The translations under genes and the position numbers were made by a program. A stretch of DNA of 64,000 bases from Naumannella cuiyingiana (GTDB lineage Bacteria; Actinomycetota; Actinomycetes; Propionibacteriales; Propionibacteriaceae), in assembly GCF_013408305.1 (NCBI RefSeq), contig NZ_JACBZS010000001.1, positions 2,914,001 to 2,978,000 on the forward strand, read 5' to 3'. Within the stretch, counting starts at the first letter, position 1. Each line of letters opens with the position of its first letter. Below are positions 26,375 to 35,027 of the stretch, in pieces. The notes under the pieces are model-generated. The model was given only the letters and a program-made list of their open reading frames with translations, was not told where the DNA came from and ran no database searches.

Positions 26375-28573
26375 TCAGCCGACCGGGGTGTCGGAGCCGG
26401 ACTCGGCCTCGGCGTCGGCCGGTCCGACCGGGCCGTGGGCGGCGCGGGCGAGCCGGCGTACCCCGTCGGCGGCGTTCTTGATCGACTTCTTGGCCCGATC
26501 GGTGACCGCGTCGGCGGTGAAGCCGAACTCGGTGAACAGTCGGGAGCCGGCGGCGCTGGCGCCGTAGTGGTCGAGGCTGATGATCTCGCCGAAGTCGCCG
26601 ACGATCTCGCGCCAGCCCTGCGCCACGCCGGCCTCGATGCTGACCCGGGCCAGCACGTCGGCCGGGAACACGGAGTCGCGGTAGGCGTCGTCCTGCTCGT
26701 CGAACCACTCCTTGCACGGCATCGACACGACACGGGCCTGCACGCCCTGGGCGGCGAGCTGGTCGCGGGCACCGACGCAGTACTGCACCTCCGAGCCGGT
26801 GCCGACCAGGATCACGTCGGGTGCCGAGCCGTCCGGGGTGTCCAGCAGCGTGTAGGCGCCCTTGGCGACCTCGCTCGCCTCGGCGTACCCGTCGACCCCG
26901 CGGGGGAAGACCGGCAGGTTCTGCCGGGTCAGCGCGAGACCCGCCGGGCGGTCGTTGTGGGACAACGCGGTACGCCAGGCGATCGCCGTCTCATTGGCAT
27001 CGGCGGGCCGCACGACGTCCAGGCCGGGCACCGCGCGCAGGTTCGCGAGCTGCTCGATCGGCTGGTGGGTCGGGCCGTCCTCGCCGAGGCCGATCGAGTC
27101 GTGGGTCCAGACATAGATCGTCGGCAGCTTCATCAACGCCGCCAGCCGCACCGGCGGGCGCATGTAGTCGGAGAAGATCAGGAACGTCGCGCCGTAGGGG
27201 CGCGAGCCGCCGTGCAGGGTGATCCCATTCAGGATCGCGCCCATCCCGTGCTCGCGCACGCCGAAGTGCAGGTTGCGGCCGAACTCGTTGCCCTCCCACA
27301 TCTTGGTCTGCCGGTCGGTCGGCAGGAACGACGGCTCACCGTCGATCGGGGTGTTGTTGGACTCGGCGAGGTCGGCCGAGCCGCCCCAGATCTCCGGCAG
27401 GTCCTTGAAGGTCTGCAGCACCGCGGCCGAGGCCTTCCGGGTCGCGATGCCCTTCTCGTCGGCGTCCCACGTCGGCAGGTCGGCGTCCCAGCCGTCGGGC
27501 AGCTCGCGCTTGGCCATCCGGTCCCACAGCGCCGCGCGCTCGGGATTGGCCTCGCGCCACGTGGCGAAGTCGGCGTCCCAGCGTGCCTGCTCCGCCGCGC
27601 CCTTCTCGGCGACCTGGGCACGGGTGTGCTCCAACACCTTGGGATCGACCTCGAAGGTCTTGTCGGGGTCGAAGCCGAGCTCGCGCTTGGTGGCGGCGAC
27701 CTCGTCCTCGCCGAGCGCGGCCCCGTGCGCCTTGCCGGTGCCGCGCAGGTTCGGCGCCGGCCAGCCGATGATCGTCTTCAGCGCGATGAAGCTCGGCCTG
27801 TCGGTGACCTTGCGGGCCTCGTCGAGCGCGGCCGCGAGCGCCGGCACGTCCTCGGTGTAGCCCTTGCCGCCGTTGGTCCAGTCCACGGTCTGCACGTGCC
27901 AGCCGAGCGCCTCGTAGCGGCCCTGGACGTTCTCGGTGAACGCGATGTTGGTGTCGTCCTCGATGGAGATCGCGTTGTCGTCCCAGATCAGGGTCAGGTT
28001 GCCCAGCCGCTGCGTACCGGCGAGCGAGGACGCCTCGTTGGACACGCCCTCCTCCAGGTCGCCGTCGGAGGCGATGCAGTAGATGTGGTGATCGAAGAAC
28101 GACTCGCCCATCGACGTCTCGGGATCGAACAGGCCGTGCTCGCGGCGGGCCGCCATCGCCATCCCGACGGCATTGCCGACGCCCTGGCCGAGCGGGCCCG
28201 TGGTCGTCTCCACGCCCGGGGTGTGGCCGTACTCGGGGTGACCCGGGGTCTTCGAGTCCCAGGTGCGCAGCGCCTTGAGGTCGTCCAGCTCCAGCCCGAA
28301 TCCGGCCAGGAAGAGCTGGATGTAGAGCGTCAGCGAGGAGTGGCCGGCCGACAGCACGAACCGGTCGCGGCCGGGCCACTTCGGGTCGGCCGGGTTGATC
28401 CGCAGGTACTTCTGGAACAGCAGGTACGCCGCCGGCGCGAGGCTCATCGCCGTGCCCGGGTGGCCATTGCCCACGTTCTGGACCGCGTCCGCGGCGAGCA
28501 CCCGGACCGTGTCGATCGCCTTGGCGTCGACATCGGTCCAGTCGTCGGGAAGCTTCAGGGAGGAGCTGGTCAT
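26375..28573 (-). CDS. tkt: Transketolase
   Basis: Protein of 732 residues. The thiamine diphosphate fold is marked by [19 protein letters not shown], the loop [19 protein letters not shown] and the second-domain block [27 protein letters not shown]-like [13 protein letters not shown] is also present. The start is ATG 28573 (the body opens [20 protein letters not shown]). An AAAGGA sequence lies upstream, and a longer reading frame to 28618 is not needed. It is the first gene of the operon. Confidence 0.97.
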   Translation of the reverse strand: MTSSSLKLPDDWTDVDAKAIDTVRVLAADAVQNVGNGHPGTAMSLAPAAYLLFQKYLRINPADPKWPGRDRFVLSAGHSSLTLYIQLFLAGFGLELDDLKALRTWDSKTPGHPEYGHTPGVETTTGPLGQGVGNAVGMAMAARREHGLFDPETSMGESFFDHHIYCIASDGDLEEGVSNEASSLAGTQRLGNLTLIWDDNAISIEDDTNIAFTENVQGRYEALGWHVQTVDWTNGGKGYTEDVPALAAALDEARKVTDRPSFIALKTIIGWPAPNLRGTGKAHGAALGEDEVAATKRELGFDPDKTFEVDPKVLEHTRAQVAEKGAAEQARWDADFATWREANPERAALWDRMAKRELPDGWDADLPTWDADEKGIATRKASAAVLQTFKDLPEIWGGSADLAESNNTPIDGEPSFLPTDRQTKMWEGNEFGRNLHFGVREHGMGAILNGITLHGGSRPYGATFLIFSDYMRPPVRLAALMKLPTIYVWTHDSIGLGEDGPTHQPIEQLANLRAVPGLDVVRPADANETAIAWRTALSHNDRPAGLALTRQNLPVFPRGVDGYAEASEVAKGAYTLLDTPDGSAPDVILVGTGSEVQYCVGARDQLAAQGVQARVVSMPCKEWFDEQDDAYRDSVFPADVLARVSIEAGVAQGWREIVGDFGEIISLDHYGASAAGSRLFTEFGFTADAVTDRAKKSIKNAADGVRRLARAAHGPVGPADAEAESGSDTPVG

Positions 28574-28642
28574 CGTTGCGGATGTCCTTTCGCGCGCGGG
28601 TCTCGCGCCGGACGCCATCGATCGGGACGCGAGCTGACTGGT

Positions 28643-28730
28643 CGGGCCTGCGCGCGATCACCGATCCGGCGATCCGCGCGGTTCCGCGTCCAGCCTACTC
28701 ACGGGCGACCGGCTACTCACCGCCGACCGG
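28643..28730 (-). promoter_or_regulatory. Probable promoter region of the pentose phosphate operon
   Basis: On the minus strand a TAGGCT -10-like box (28692-28697) would start a transcript with a leader of roughly 110 bases before tkt. The motif GTGAGTAG occurs twice, 19 bp apart, overlapping and preceding this box, which may be a regulator or sigma site. No other gene is visible in 28574-28762. Confidence 0.4.
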
Positions 28731-28762
28731 CGGCGGGATCGGCATCGCCGCCGGTGCGGCGC

Positions 28763-30691
28763 TCACTCGCCCGTGCCCAGCGCGCGGATGGCCGGGATGC
28801 GCAGCGCCGAGCGCGCCGCCAGCACGGCCGTCAGCGCGGTCAGCAGGGCGGTCAGCCCGGTGATCGCGGCGAGCAGGGACCACGGGATCGCGATCACCGG
28901 GCTCCCGTAGACCCGGGCGGTCGCCAGCCACAGCCCGACCAGGCCGAGGACCGCTGCCACGGCGCCGAGCACCAGCCCGATGGCGATGGCGCCGAGCGCC
29001 TCGCCGACCGTGGCGCCGACGATCTGGCGGCGGGTCAGGCCGGCCAGGCGTAAGGTGGCGAGCTCGCCGCGGCGCTGGCCGACGGAGATGGCGAGGGTGC
29101 TGAGCACGCTGATCAGGGCGTACCCGCTGCCGAGCCCGACGATCGCCGCCATCACCCCGCGGTTCTCCGCATCGGCCGCGGCATTCTCCGCGGGAGTGAT
29201 CTCTCCCGGCCGGCGGACATCGGCGGCGCCGGCCGCGCGCAGCGCCCGCCCGACGGCCGCGGCATCGGCGCCGGGGAGGAGCTGCACCACGACGGTGGTC
29301 GGCCCGTCGAGCAGCCGGGCGGGCACGATCGACCGGTCCAGGTAGAAGCCGTCCTCGCCGGCCAGCGTCTCGCCCATCCGGGCGGCCTCGCCCAGTCGCA
29401 CCGGCCGGTCGTCGATCAGCACCTCGATGGTGTCGTAGCGGTCGGCGAGCATCGTGGAGTCCAGGCCGGGGCCGAAGACGATGCCCCGCGCGTCGAAGTC
29501 GGAGACATCGCCGCGCGCCGGCTGCTGCGCGTTGGTGGCCCGGAAGGCCACCGGATCGACAGCGACGACGGTGCCCGGCGAATCGGTCTGGATGCCGTCG
29601 CGGCCGAGCCGGACCGTCAACGGAACCCGGGTCTGCACCGACGCCACCGCGATCCCGGGAATCGACGCCACCGCGTCGGCATCGACCCGGTCCCCCGTCG
29701 CGACCAGATCGGCGCGCAGCAACCGGTCCGCCTCGGTCCCGGCCGCCCGCGTCTGGGTGTCGAGGATCCCCTGCAGGCCCATCACGAGCCCGACCAGGAC
29801 GATCATCGGCGCGGCGCACGATGCGGTACGCCGGACCGCGTCACGAAGGTTCGCGGCGGCGAGCCCCGCGACGGGGGAGCGGCCGGTCAGCGCGCCGAGC
29901 GCACGGGCGAGGACGGGAACCACGAGCGGCGCCAGCCCGCTCATCGCGACCGACCCGGTGAGCACCGTGCCCAGACCGAGCAGCAGGGGAATCAGTACGC
30001 CGCCCGCGCTCGCCGCGAAGAAGATCTGGGTCACCGTGAGCGCCGTGAAGACCGCCGTGCCGATCCACCGGCCGGGCGTCATCACGCGACGCTCGTCGGG
30101 GCCGCGGCGCAGCGCCGCCAGCGGCGCGATCCGGGTGGCCCGCCGCGCCACACCCCAGCCGCCGACCAGGCAGACGCCCACCGCCACGACGACGTCGAGC
30201 GCCGCCAGTTCCGGTCGGACCGGGATCGCCAGCGCGGGCGGGAAGGCGCCGAGACCGCTCAGGATGGCGCGTTGCACCTGCGCCAGGACGACCCCCAGCA
30301 CGGCCCCGGCCGCCGCACCGGCGAGCGCCGCCAGCATCGCCTCGACCAGCAGCAACCGGCGTACCTGGCCGGCGGTGACCCCGCCGAGGCGAAGCACGGC
30401 AAGATCATGTCGCCGCTGGTCGACGGCGAAACCGAGGGTCGACGCCACCACGAAGATCGTCAGGAAACCGCCGAGGACGACGGTCATCCCGGTCAGCGTG
30501 CTCGCAGCCGACGCCGACTGACGAAACGCGGCCGCCTCCTCCGGGGCGAGGCCGGCCGGCGGCGCGCCCTCGACGCCGAGGATGATCGTCATCCCGGCGT
30601 GCACGATCGCCACGCCCAGGGTCACCGCCGACACGGTGCCGACGAAGAGCGGCCAACGGTCGGCGAAGGTGCGTGCGGCGAGCCGGATCAT
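28763..30691 (-). CDS. FtsX-type ABC exporter permease
   Basis: Protein of 642 residues with two FtsX-like modules. A first helix at the N-terminus is followed by a periplasmic loop and a three-helix block with FAVDQRRHDLAVLRLGGVT. The second module near the C-terminus repeats the pattern with ISVGQRRGELATLRLAGLT. A large external domain (about residues 310-480) lies between. Members of this MacB/LolC-like class extrude lipids or peptides or act as mechanotransducers. The start ATG overlaps the stop of its ATPase gene upstream. The pair is divergent from a two-component system, an arrangement typical of peptide-antibiotic or envelope stress modules. Confidence 0.9.
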   Translation of the reverse strand: MIRLAARTFADRWPLFVGTVSAVTLGVAIVHAGMTIILGVEGAPPAGLAPEEAAAFRQSASAASTLTGMTVVLGGFLTIFVVASTLGFAVDQRRHDLAVLRLGGVTAGQVRRLLLVEAMLAALAGAAAGAVLGVVLAQVQRAILSGLGAFPPALAIPVRPELAALDVVVAVGVCLVGGWGVARRATRIAPLAALRRGPDERRVMTPGRWIGTAVFTALTVTQIFFAASAGGVLIPLLLGLGTVLTGSVAMSGLAPLVVPVLARALGALTGRSPVAGLAAANLRDAVRRTASCAAPMIVLVGLVMGLQGILDTQTRAAGTEADRLLRADLVATGDRVDADAVASIPGIAVASVQTRVPLTVRLGRDGIQTDSPGTVVAVDPVAFRATNAQQPARGDVSDFDARGIVFGPGLDSTMLADRYDTIEVLIDDRPVRLGEAARMGETLAGEDGFYLDRSIVPARLLDGPTTVVVQLLPGADAAAVGRALRAAGAADVRRPGEITPAENAAADAENRGVMAAIVGLGSGYALISVLSTLAISVGQRRGELATLRLAGLTRRQIVGATVGEALGAIAIGLVLGAVAAVLGLVGLWLATARVYGSPVIAIPWSLLAAITGLTALLTALTAVLAARSALRIPAIRALGTGE

Positions 30692-31437
30692 CGGGCACCT
30701 TCCAGATCGGTCAGGGTCGCGGCGATCGTCGCGGCGTCCGCGCCGGCCAGCGTGCTGACCAGCCGTCCGTCGCGCAGGAAGGCGACATGGTCGGCCCGGG
30801 AGGCGGCGAGCGGATCATGGGTGACCATCAAGATCGTCTGCCCGTGCTCGTCGACCAGCGAACGAAGCAGGTCGAGAACGATTCCCGCCGAGGCGCTGTC
30901 CAGGGCGCCGGTCGGTTCGTCGGCGAACAAGATGCTGGGCGTGGTCGCCACCGCGCGGGCGAGCGCCACCCGCTGCTGCTGGCCGCCCGACAGCTCGCGC
31001 GGCCTGTGCGCGAGATGCGCGCCGAGCCCGAGCAGGTGCAGTGCCTCGGCGGCCACCCCATCGGCATCGGTACGCCCGGCCAGCCGCAGCGGAAGCGCGA
31101 CATTCTGTGCCGCCGTCAACGCGGCCACCAGGTTGAACTGCTGGAAGACGAAGCCGATGACGTCGCGGCGCAGCCGGGTCAGGGCATCGTCCCCGAGGCC
31201 GGCGATGTCGGTGCCGTCGAGGAACACCCGGCCGGAATCGGGCCGGTCCAGGCCGGCGGCGCAGTTCAGCAGGGTGGATTTGCCGGACCCGGACGGGCCC
31301 ATCACGGCCGTCCAGGACCCGCGCCGGCAGCCGAGCGTGACGTGGTCCAGCGCGGTCAGGTTCGAGATGCCCGAGCGGTAGCTGCGGGTCACCTCGTCGA
31401 GTTGCAGGGCGGTCGGTGACGCGGGTGATCGGCTCAT
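30688..31437 (-). CDS. LolD-like ABC exporter ATPase
   Basis: Protein of 249 residues with Walker A GPSGSGKSTLLNC, Q-loop FVFQQFNLV, signature LSGGQQQRVALARA and Walker B ILFADEPTGALDS, all typical of the LolD/MacB ATPase class. It is translated first and overlaps the permease start by ATGA. Its start codon is 57 bp from a palindromic GTAGGGC motif at 31494-31511 that is shared with the lipoprotein gene downstream of the two-component genes, so common control by that system is likely. Confidence 0.94.
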   Translation of the reverse strand: MSRSPASPTALQLDEVTRSYRSGISNLTALDHVTLGCRRGSWTAVMGPSGSGKSTLLNCAAGLDRPDSGRVFLDGTDIAGLGDDALTRLRRDVIGFVFQQFNLVAALTAAQNVALPLRLAGRTDADGVAAEALHLLGLGAHLAHRPRELSGGQQQRVALARAVATTPSILFADEPTGALDSASAGIVLDLLRSLVDEHGQTILMVTHDPLAASRADHVAFLRDGRLVSTLAGADAATIAATLTDLEGAR

Positions 31438-31493
31438 GGAGCCAGCACACCGCGCCCCGCGCCGCGCGGCAGTGGGGCCGACCGCCGGATCGA

Positions 31494-31511
31494 GGTAGGG
31501 CTGGCTCTACC
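31494..31511. promoter_or_regulatory. Palindromic motif between the ABC exporter and the histidine kinase
   Basis: GGTAGGG-CTGG-CTCTACC is an inverted repeat with one mismatched pair, centred between the divergent ATPase and kinase genes. The 11-mer GTAGGGCTGGC inside it recurs at 33968-33978 (opposite orientation) upstream of the lipoprotein gene. It is a candidate binding site for the NarL-type response regulator encoded at 32820. Confidence 0.6.
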
Positions 31512-31545
31512 GGCCGGCGCCGAGGACGCTCCTAGGATGGCACCG

Positions 31546-32823
31546 ATGCAGCGCGCCGGATCCGCCCCCGAGGCGCCACCCGCGATCGGCGCGTGGCGGG
31601 CCGTGCTGCACGTCGGTGGCACGTCGCTGCGGGTGCTCGCGGCGCTCGCTGCGGTCGGCCTGCTCGGCGCGCCGATCTGGCTGGCGCTCGGTCGGGCCGA
31701 GCGCGGTGCGGGGGCCGTCGGCGCGCTGGTGATCGCCGGTCTGGTCCTGCTCGGGGCGGGGCTGCCCGTGATCGCCGCGGTTGCGGCCCGCTCCGACTGG
31801 CGCGCTGTGGCGTGGCTGCTCGGCGCCGATCCGACCGACGGCCCGACGATCCGGTTGACCGAGCCGCGCAGCCTGGTCCGGCCGTTGGCCTACACGGTCG
31901 TGCTGTTGACCCTCGGCGGCGCCGCGGCCGTGCTGATCGCGGTCCTGGTGGTGGCCGCGGTGGTCGCCCTGACCAGCCCGATCCTGGTGGCGGCGGGCGA
32001 TCACGCCGTGATCGGGCCGTTCGCCGTGGACACGGCGGCGCGCGCCGTGGTGGCGGTCGCCGCCGCGCTCGTCGTCCTGGCTGGGCTGGTCGCCGTCGCG
32101 CCGCCCCTCGCCCGCGCGCACGCCGCCGTGGTGCGGCAGGTCCTGACCCGGCCCGAACAACGCCTGCGGCGCGACCTGGCGACGACCGCGCTGTCCCGCG
32201 CGCGGCTGGTCCGCGCCTTCGATGTCGAGCGCCGGCGGATCGAGCGCGATCTGCACGACGGGGTCCAACCCCAGTTGCTGTCGGTCAGCATGACCCTGGG
32301 CCTGGCGCTCGCGGCCATGCCCGCGGACGCGCCGGGCCGCGCGGACGTGCTGCGCGCGCAGCAGCAGGCACGTAGCACGCTCGATGCGCTGCGCGGCTTC
32401 GTCCGCAACATCCACCCGCAGGTGCTGATCGATCACGGACTTGTCGCCGCGGTGAGCGAGCTTGCCGACACCTTGCCCGTGCCGATCACGATCACCGACC
32501 GGCTGGGCGACCGGCTGCCCGCCGAGGTCGAGACCAACCTCTACTTCTGCATCGCCGAGCTGATGGCCAATGTCGCCAAGCACAGCTTGGCCGAGCACGC
32601 CCAGGTGGAGCTGGAGCGGCCGGCTCCCGGCCGGGTCCGGGTCACGGTCCGCGACGACGGCCGCGGCGGCGCGGCGAGCAACGGCCGCGTCGACGGGGGA
32701 CTGGCCGGGATCGCGGACCGGGTCGCGGCCCTCGGCGGCAGCCTGCTGATCGATTCCCCGCTCGGCGGGCCCACCATCGCCGCGATCACCGTCGCCGCCC
32801 CGGGGAAGGAGGCGAACCGATGA
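31546..32823 (+). CDS. NarL-type sensor histidine kinase
   Basis: Protein of 425 residues with four hydrophobic segments in the first 190 residues and no large external domain, so sensing is within or near the membrane. The HisKA_3 box ERRRIERDLHDGVQPQLLSV carries the phospho-histidine. The ATPase part has an N-box (IAELMANVAKHSL) and a G-box (VRDDGRGG). ATG 31546 lies 7 bp after a TAGGAT -10 (31533-31538), giving a leaderless mRNA; ATG 31537 would lie within the -10 box and is unlikely. It overlaps the response regulator gene by ATGA. Confidence 0.93.
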   Translation: MQRAGSAPEAPPAIGAWRAVLHVGGTSLRVLAALAAVGLLGAPIWLALGRAERGAGAVGALVIAGLVLLGAGLPVIAAVAARSDWRAVAWLLGADPTDGPTIRLTEPRSLVRPLAYTVVLLTLGGAAAVLIAVLVVAAVVALTSPILVAAGDHAVIGPFAVDTAARAVVAVAAALVVLAGLVAVAPPLARAHAAVVRQVLTRPEQRLRRDLATTALSRARLVRAFDVERRRIERDLHDGVQPQLLSVSMTLGLALAAMPADAPGRADVLRAQQQARSTLDALRGFVRNIHPQVLIDHGLVAAVSELADTLPVPITITDRLGDRLPAEVETNLYFCIAELMANVAKHSLAEHAQVELERPAPGRVRVTVRDDGRGGAASNGRVDGGLAGIADRVAALGGSLLIDSPLGGPTIAAITVAAPGKEANR

Positions 32824-33482
32824 CCGAACCGATCACGGTCGTGATCGCCGAGGACAATGCCCTGCTGCGCGAGGGGCTGGCCGGGCTCCTGGACCGCGGC
32901 GGCTTCCGGGTCCTCGCGGCCGTCGGGAACGCAGACGAGCTGCTCCGCGCCTGCCGGGCCCTCGCCCCGGACCTGGTGATCACCGATGTCCGGATGCCGC
33001 CGGACCACCGCGCCGAGGGGCTGGCCGCCGCGGTGCTGCTGCGCGCGGAGAATCCCGACCTGCCGGTCGTGGTGCTGAGCCAGTACGTGGAGCAGAGCTA
33101 CGTCGCCGACCTGCTGGACAGCTCCGGCCGGGGCGGCATCGGCTATCTGCTGAAGGACCGGGTGAGCGATGTCGCGGATTTCGGCGAGACGCTGCGCCGC
33201 GTGCACGCCGGCGGGACCGCCGTGGATCCGGAGGTGATCGGACAGTTGCTGCGGCGCCGCCGGGATCCGCTGGAACGCCTCACCGCGCGCGAGCGGGAGG
33301 TATTGGCGGAGATGGCGCAGGGGCATTCCAATGCCGCCATCGCCCGCCGGTTGTTCGTCTCCGACGCGGCGGTGGTCAAGCACATCGGCAACATCATGAT
33401 GAAGCTCGACCTGCCGCCGAACGACGACCAGAACCGCCGCGTCGCGGCGGTCCTGGCGTACCTGCGCGGGCCGGCCGGCTGA
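32820..33482 (+). CDS. NarL/LuxR-type response regulator
   Basis: Protein of 220 residues. The receiver domain has the acidic pair in IAEDNALLREGLA, the phosphoacceptor in VITDVRMPP (about residue 56) and the switch lysine in YLLKDRV. The C-terminal LuxR helix-turn-helix is ERLTAREREVLAEMAQGHSN, then RRLFVSDAAVVKHI. It is coupled to the kinase by ATGA. A perfect 8-bp GC hairpin follows its stop. The GTAGGGCTGGC motif upstream of the kinase, the ABC exporter and the lipoprotein is its likely target. Confidence 0.95.
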   Translation: MTEPITVVIAEDNALLREGLAGLLDRGGFRVLAAVGNADELLRACRALAPDLVITDVRMPPDHRAEGLAAAVLLRAENPDLPVVVLSQYVEQSYVADLLDSSGRGGIGYLLKDRVSDVADFGETLRRVHAGGTAVDPEVIGQLLRRRRDPLERLTAREREVLAEMAQGHSNAAIARRLFVSDAAVVKHIGNIMMKLDLPPNDDQNRRVAAVLAYLRGPAG

Positions 33483-33505
33483 GCCGCCCGCGATCGACGG
33501 GCGGC
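33483..33505. terminator. GC hairpin between the response regulator and the lipoprotein gene
   Basis: Perfect 8-bp stem GCCGCCCG / CGGGCGGC with a 7-base loop, starting at the response regulator stop. There is no U-tract. It lies between convergent genes and can work in both directions. Confidence 0.6.
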
Positions 33506-33525
33506 GTTGCGGTCGGCCGCCGGGA

Positions 33526-33912
33526 TCAGCCGACGACGGCCTCCTGCCCGTTCACCCGCACGGTCGTGCCGTCGGGTACGCGTACCGCGAAGCTGGCCTC
33601 GCAGTAGCCGACCCAGCTCGCGCCGCACGGCGTACCCAGGATGAGCGTGTCGCCGTTGAGCGACCAAGCGGGGGTCTGCGGGCTGCGGCCAACGGTCTGG
33701 GTGCGGACCTCGACGGCGACCTCCCGGGCGGCACCGGCCGTCACCGTGACCGGCATGTTGGCATTGTCGTTGATCACATCGAGCGCGGACCCGGCATAGG
33801 GGAAGGACTGTTGGGCAGAACTCGGGCTGGAACTGCAGGCGGTCAGGGAGAGCCCGGCCGCGAGGACGGTTCCGACGGCACAGGCGCGAAGAAGTGTGTT
33901 CATGCCGTCCAT
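33526..33912 (-). CDS. Small lipoprotein, DUF4097-like
   Basis: Protein of 128 residues. The signal peptide ends in a lipobox (LSLTAC, cysteine at about residue 26), so the mature protein is lipid-anchored outside the membrane. The C-terminal part WSLNGDTLILGTPC, then CEASFAVRVPDGTTV resembles the beta-strand adhesin-like DUF4097 fold found in many actinobacterial proteins, here in a short single-domain form. The upstream region carries the motif shared with the two-component/ABC promoter region. It may be a sensor accessory or a product of the stress response; the function is unknown. Confidence 0.8.
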   Translation of the reverse strand: MDGMNTLLRACAVGTVLAAGLSLTACSSSPSSAQQSFPYAGSALDVINDNANMPVTVTAGAAREVAVEVRTQTVGRSPQTPAWSLNGDTLILGTPCGASWVGYCEASFAVRVPDGTTVRVNGQEAVVG

Positions 33913-33966
33913 TGCAGTGCGCGCGTTCGTCGCGCACCATCCGTCGGGGTCGAGTCCTCGGGGTGT

Positions 33967-33981
33967 GGCCAGCCCTACTCC
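33967..33981 (-). promoter_or_regulatory. Second copy of the GTAGGGCTGGC motif, upstream of the lipoprotein gene
   Basis: On the minus strand GGAGTAGGGCTGGCC lies about 55 bp before the lipoprotein ATG (33912). It shares an exact 11-mer with the palindrome at 31494-31511. It is consistent with an activator site of the adjacent response regulator. Confidence 0.55.
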
Positions 33982-34070
33982 GACCCGCTCGCCGCGAGCC
34001 GATGTGACTGCCGAGGCGGCGCGACACTAGACTCCACGCCAGTCGGAGGAGTCGAGCGGGACGAGGTTTC

Positions 34071-35021
34071 GTGAGCCAGATCGAGGTTGCCGAGCGCTCG
34101 GCGCAGGCCGCGGCGCGTCCGGCCGGCCGGGCCCGCACGCGCGACATTCTCGGCGCCTACGTCTCGCTGACCAAGCCGCGGATCATCGAGCTGTTGCTGA
34201 TCACCACGGTTCCCGCGATGTTCCTCGCCCAGCGCGGCATCCCGCCCCTGGGGCTGGTCGCGGTGACCATGATCGGCGGGTTCCTGGCCGCCGCGAGCGC
34301 CAATGTCTTCAACTGCGTGCTGGACCGCGACATCGACCAGCGGATGCGGCGTACCCGCCGTCGGCCGATGCCGCGCCACCAGGTCACACCGAGCAATGCG
34401 GTGATCTTCGGCGGGATCCTCGGGATCGCCGCGACCGCCGTGCTGTGGATCGGTGCCAATCCGCTGTCCGCGGTGCTCGCGCTCCTCGCCAATGCGTTCT
34501 ACGTGTTCGTCTACACGCTGTGGCTGAAGCGCAGCTCCTCCCAGAACGTCGTCTGGGGCGGCATCGCCGGCTGCTTCCCGCCGCTGATCGGCTGGACCGC
34601 CGTCACCGACTCGGTCGCGCTGACCCCGATCCTGCTGTTCGCGATCGTCTTCTTCTGGACCCCGCCGCACACCTGGGCGCTGGCCTTCCGCTACCGCGAC
34701 GACTACGCGGCCGCGGGCGTACCGATGCTGCCGGTGGTGATGGACGCGCCGCGGGTGGCCGTGCGGATCCTGCTCTATTCCGTCGTCACCGTCGCCGTCT
34801 CCCTGGCCGTCTGGCCGGTGGCCGGCACCGGCTGGCTCTACCCGGCCGTCGCGGGCGCCGCCGGCGCGATCTTCCTCGCCGAGGCGGTGGCGCTGCTGGT
34901 CCGGGCCCGCCGTGGTCGCAGGGATGCGGCACTGAAGCCGATGCGACTGTTCCACTGGTCGAACAGCTACCTGGCGCTGGTCTTCCTCGCTGCCGCCATC
35001 GATCCGGTGATCTTCGGCTGA
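34071..35021 (+). CDS. ctaB: Protoheme IX farnesyltransferase (heme O synthase)
   Basis: Protein of 316 residues with about nine membrane helices. The first aspartate-rich site is VLDRDIDQRMRRTRRRP and the second is YRDDYAAAGVPMLPV, both standard for the UbiA-type enzyme that adds farnesyl to heme b. The GTG start at 34071 has a GACGAGG site upstream, and a TAGACT -10-like box near 34027 suggests a short leader. The heme A synthase gene is 1.3 kb away on the opposite strand, so the two steps of heme A synthesis are neighbours. The terminal oxidase genes are not in the window. Confidence 0.96.
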   Translation: MSQIEVAERSAQAAARPAGRARTRDILGAYVSLTKPRIIELLLITTVPAMFLAQRGIPPLGLVAVTMIGGFLAAASANVFNCVLDRDIDQRMRRTRRRPMPRHQVTPSNAVIFGGILGIAATAVLWIGANPLSAVLALLANAFYVFVYTLWLKRSSSQNVVWGGIAGCFPPLIGWTAVTDSVALTPILLFAIVFFWTPPHTWALAFRYRDDYAAAGVPMLPVVMDAPRVAVRILLYSVVTVAVSLAVWPVAGTGWLYPAVAGAAGAIFLAEAVALLVRARRGRRDAALKPMRLFHWSNSYLALVFLAAAIDPVIFG

Positions 35022-35027
35022 TCCGCC

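Noticed and set aside
25427-29053. A 1208-codon plus-strand open frame opposite tal and tkt
   Set aside because: Antisense shadow of the pentose phosphate genes; composition is arginine/glycine-rich without any motif, while the minus strand encodes clear enzymes.
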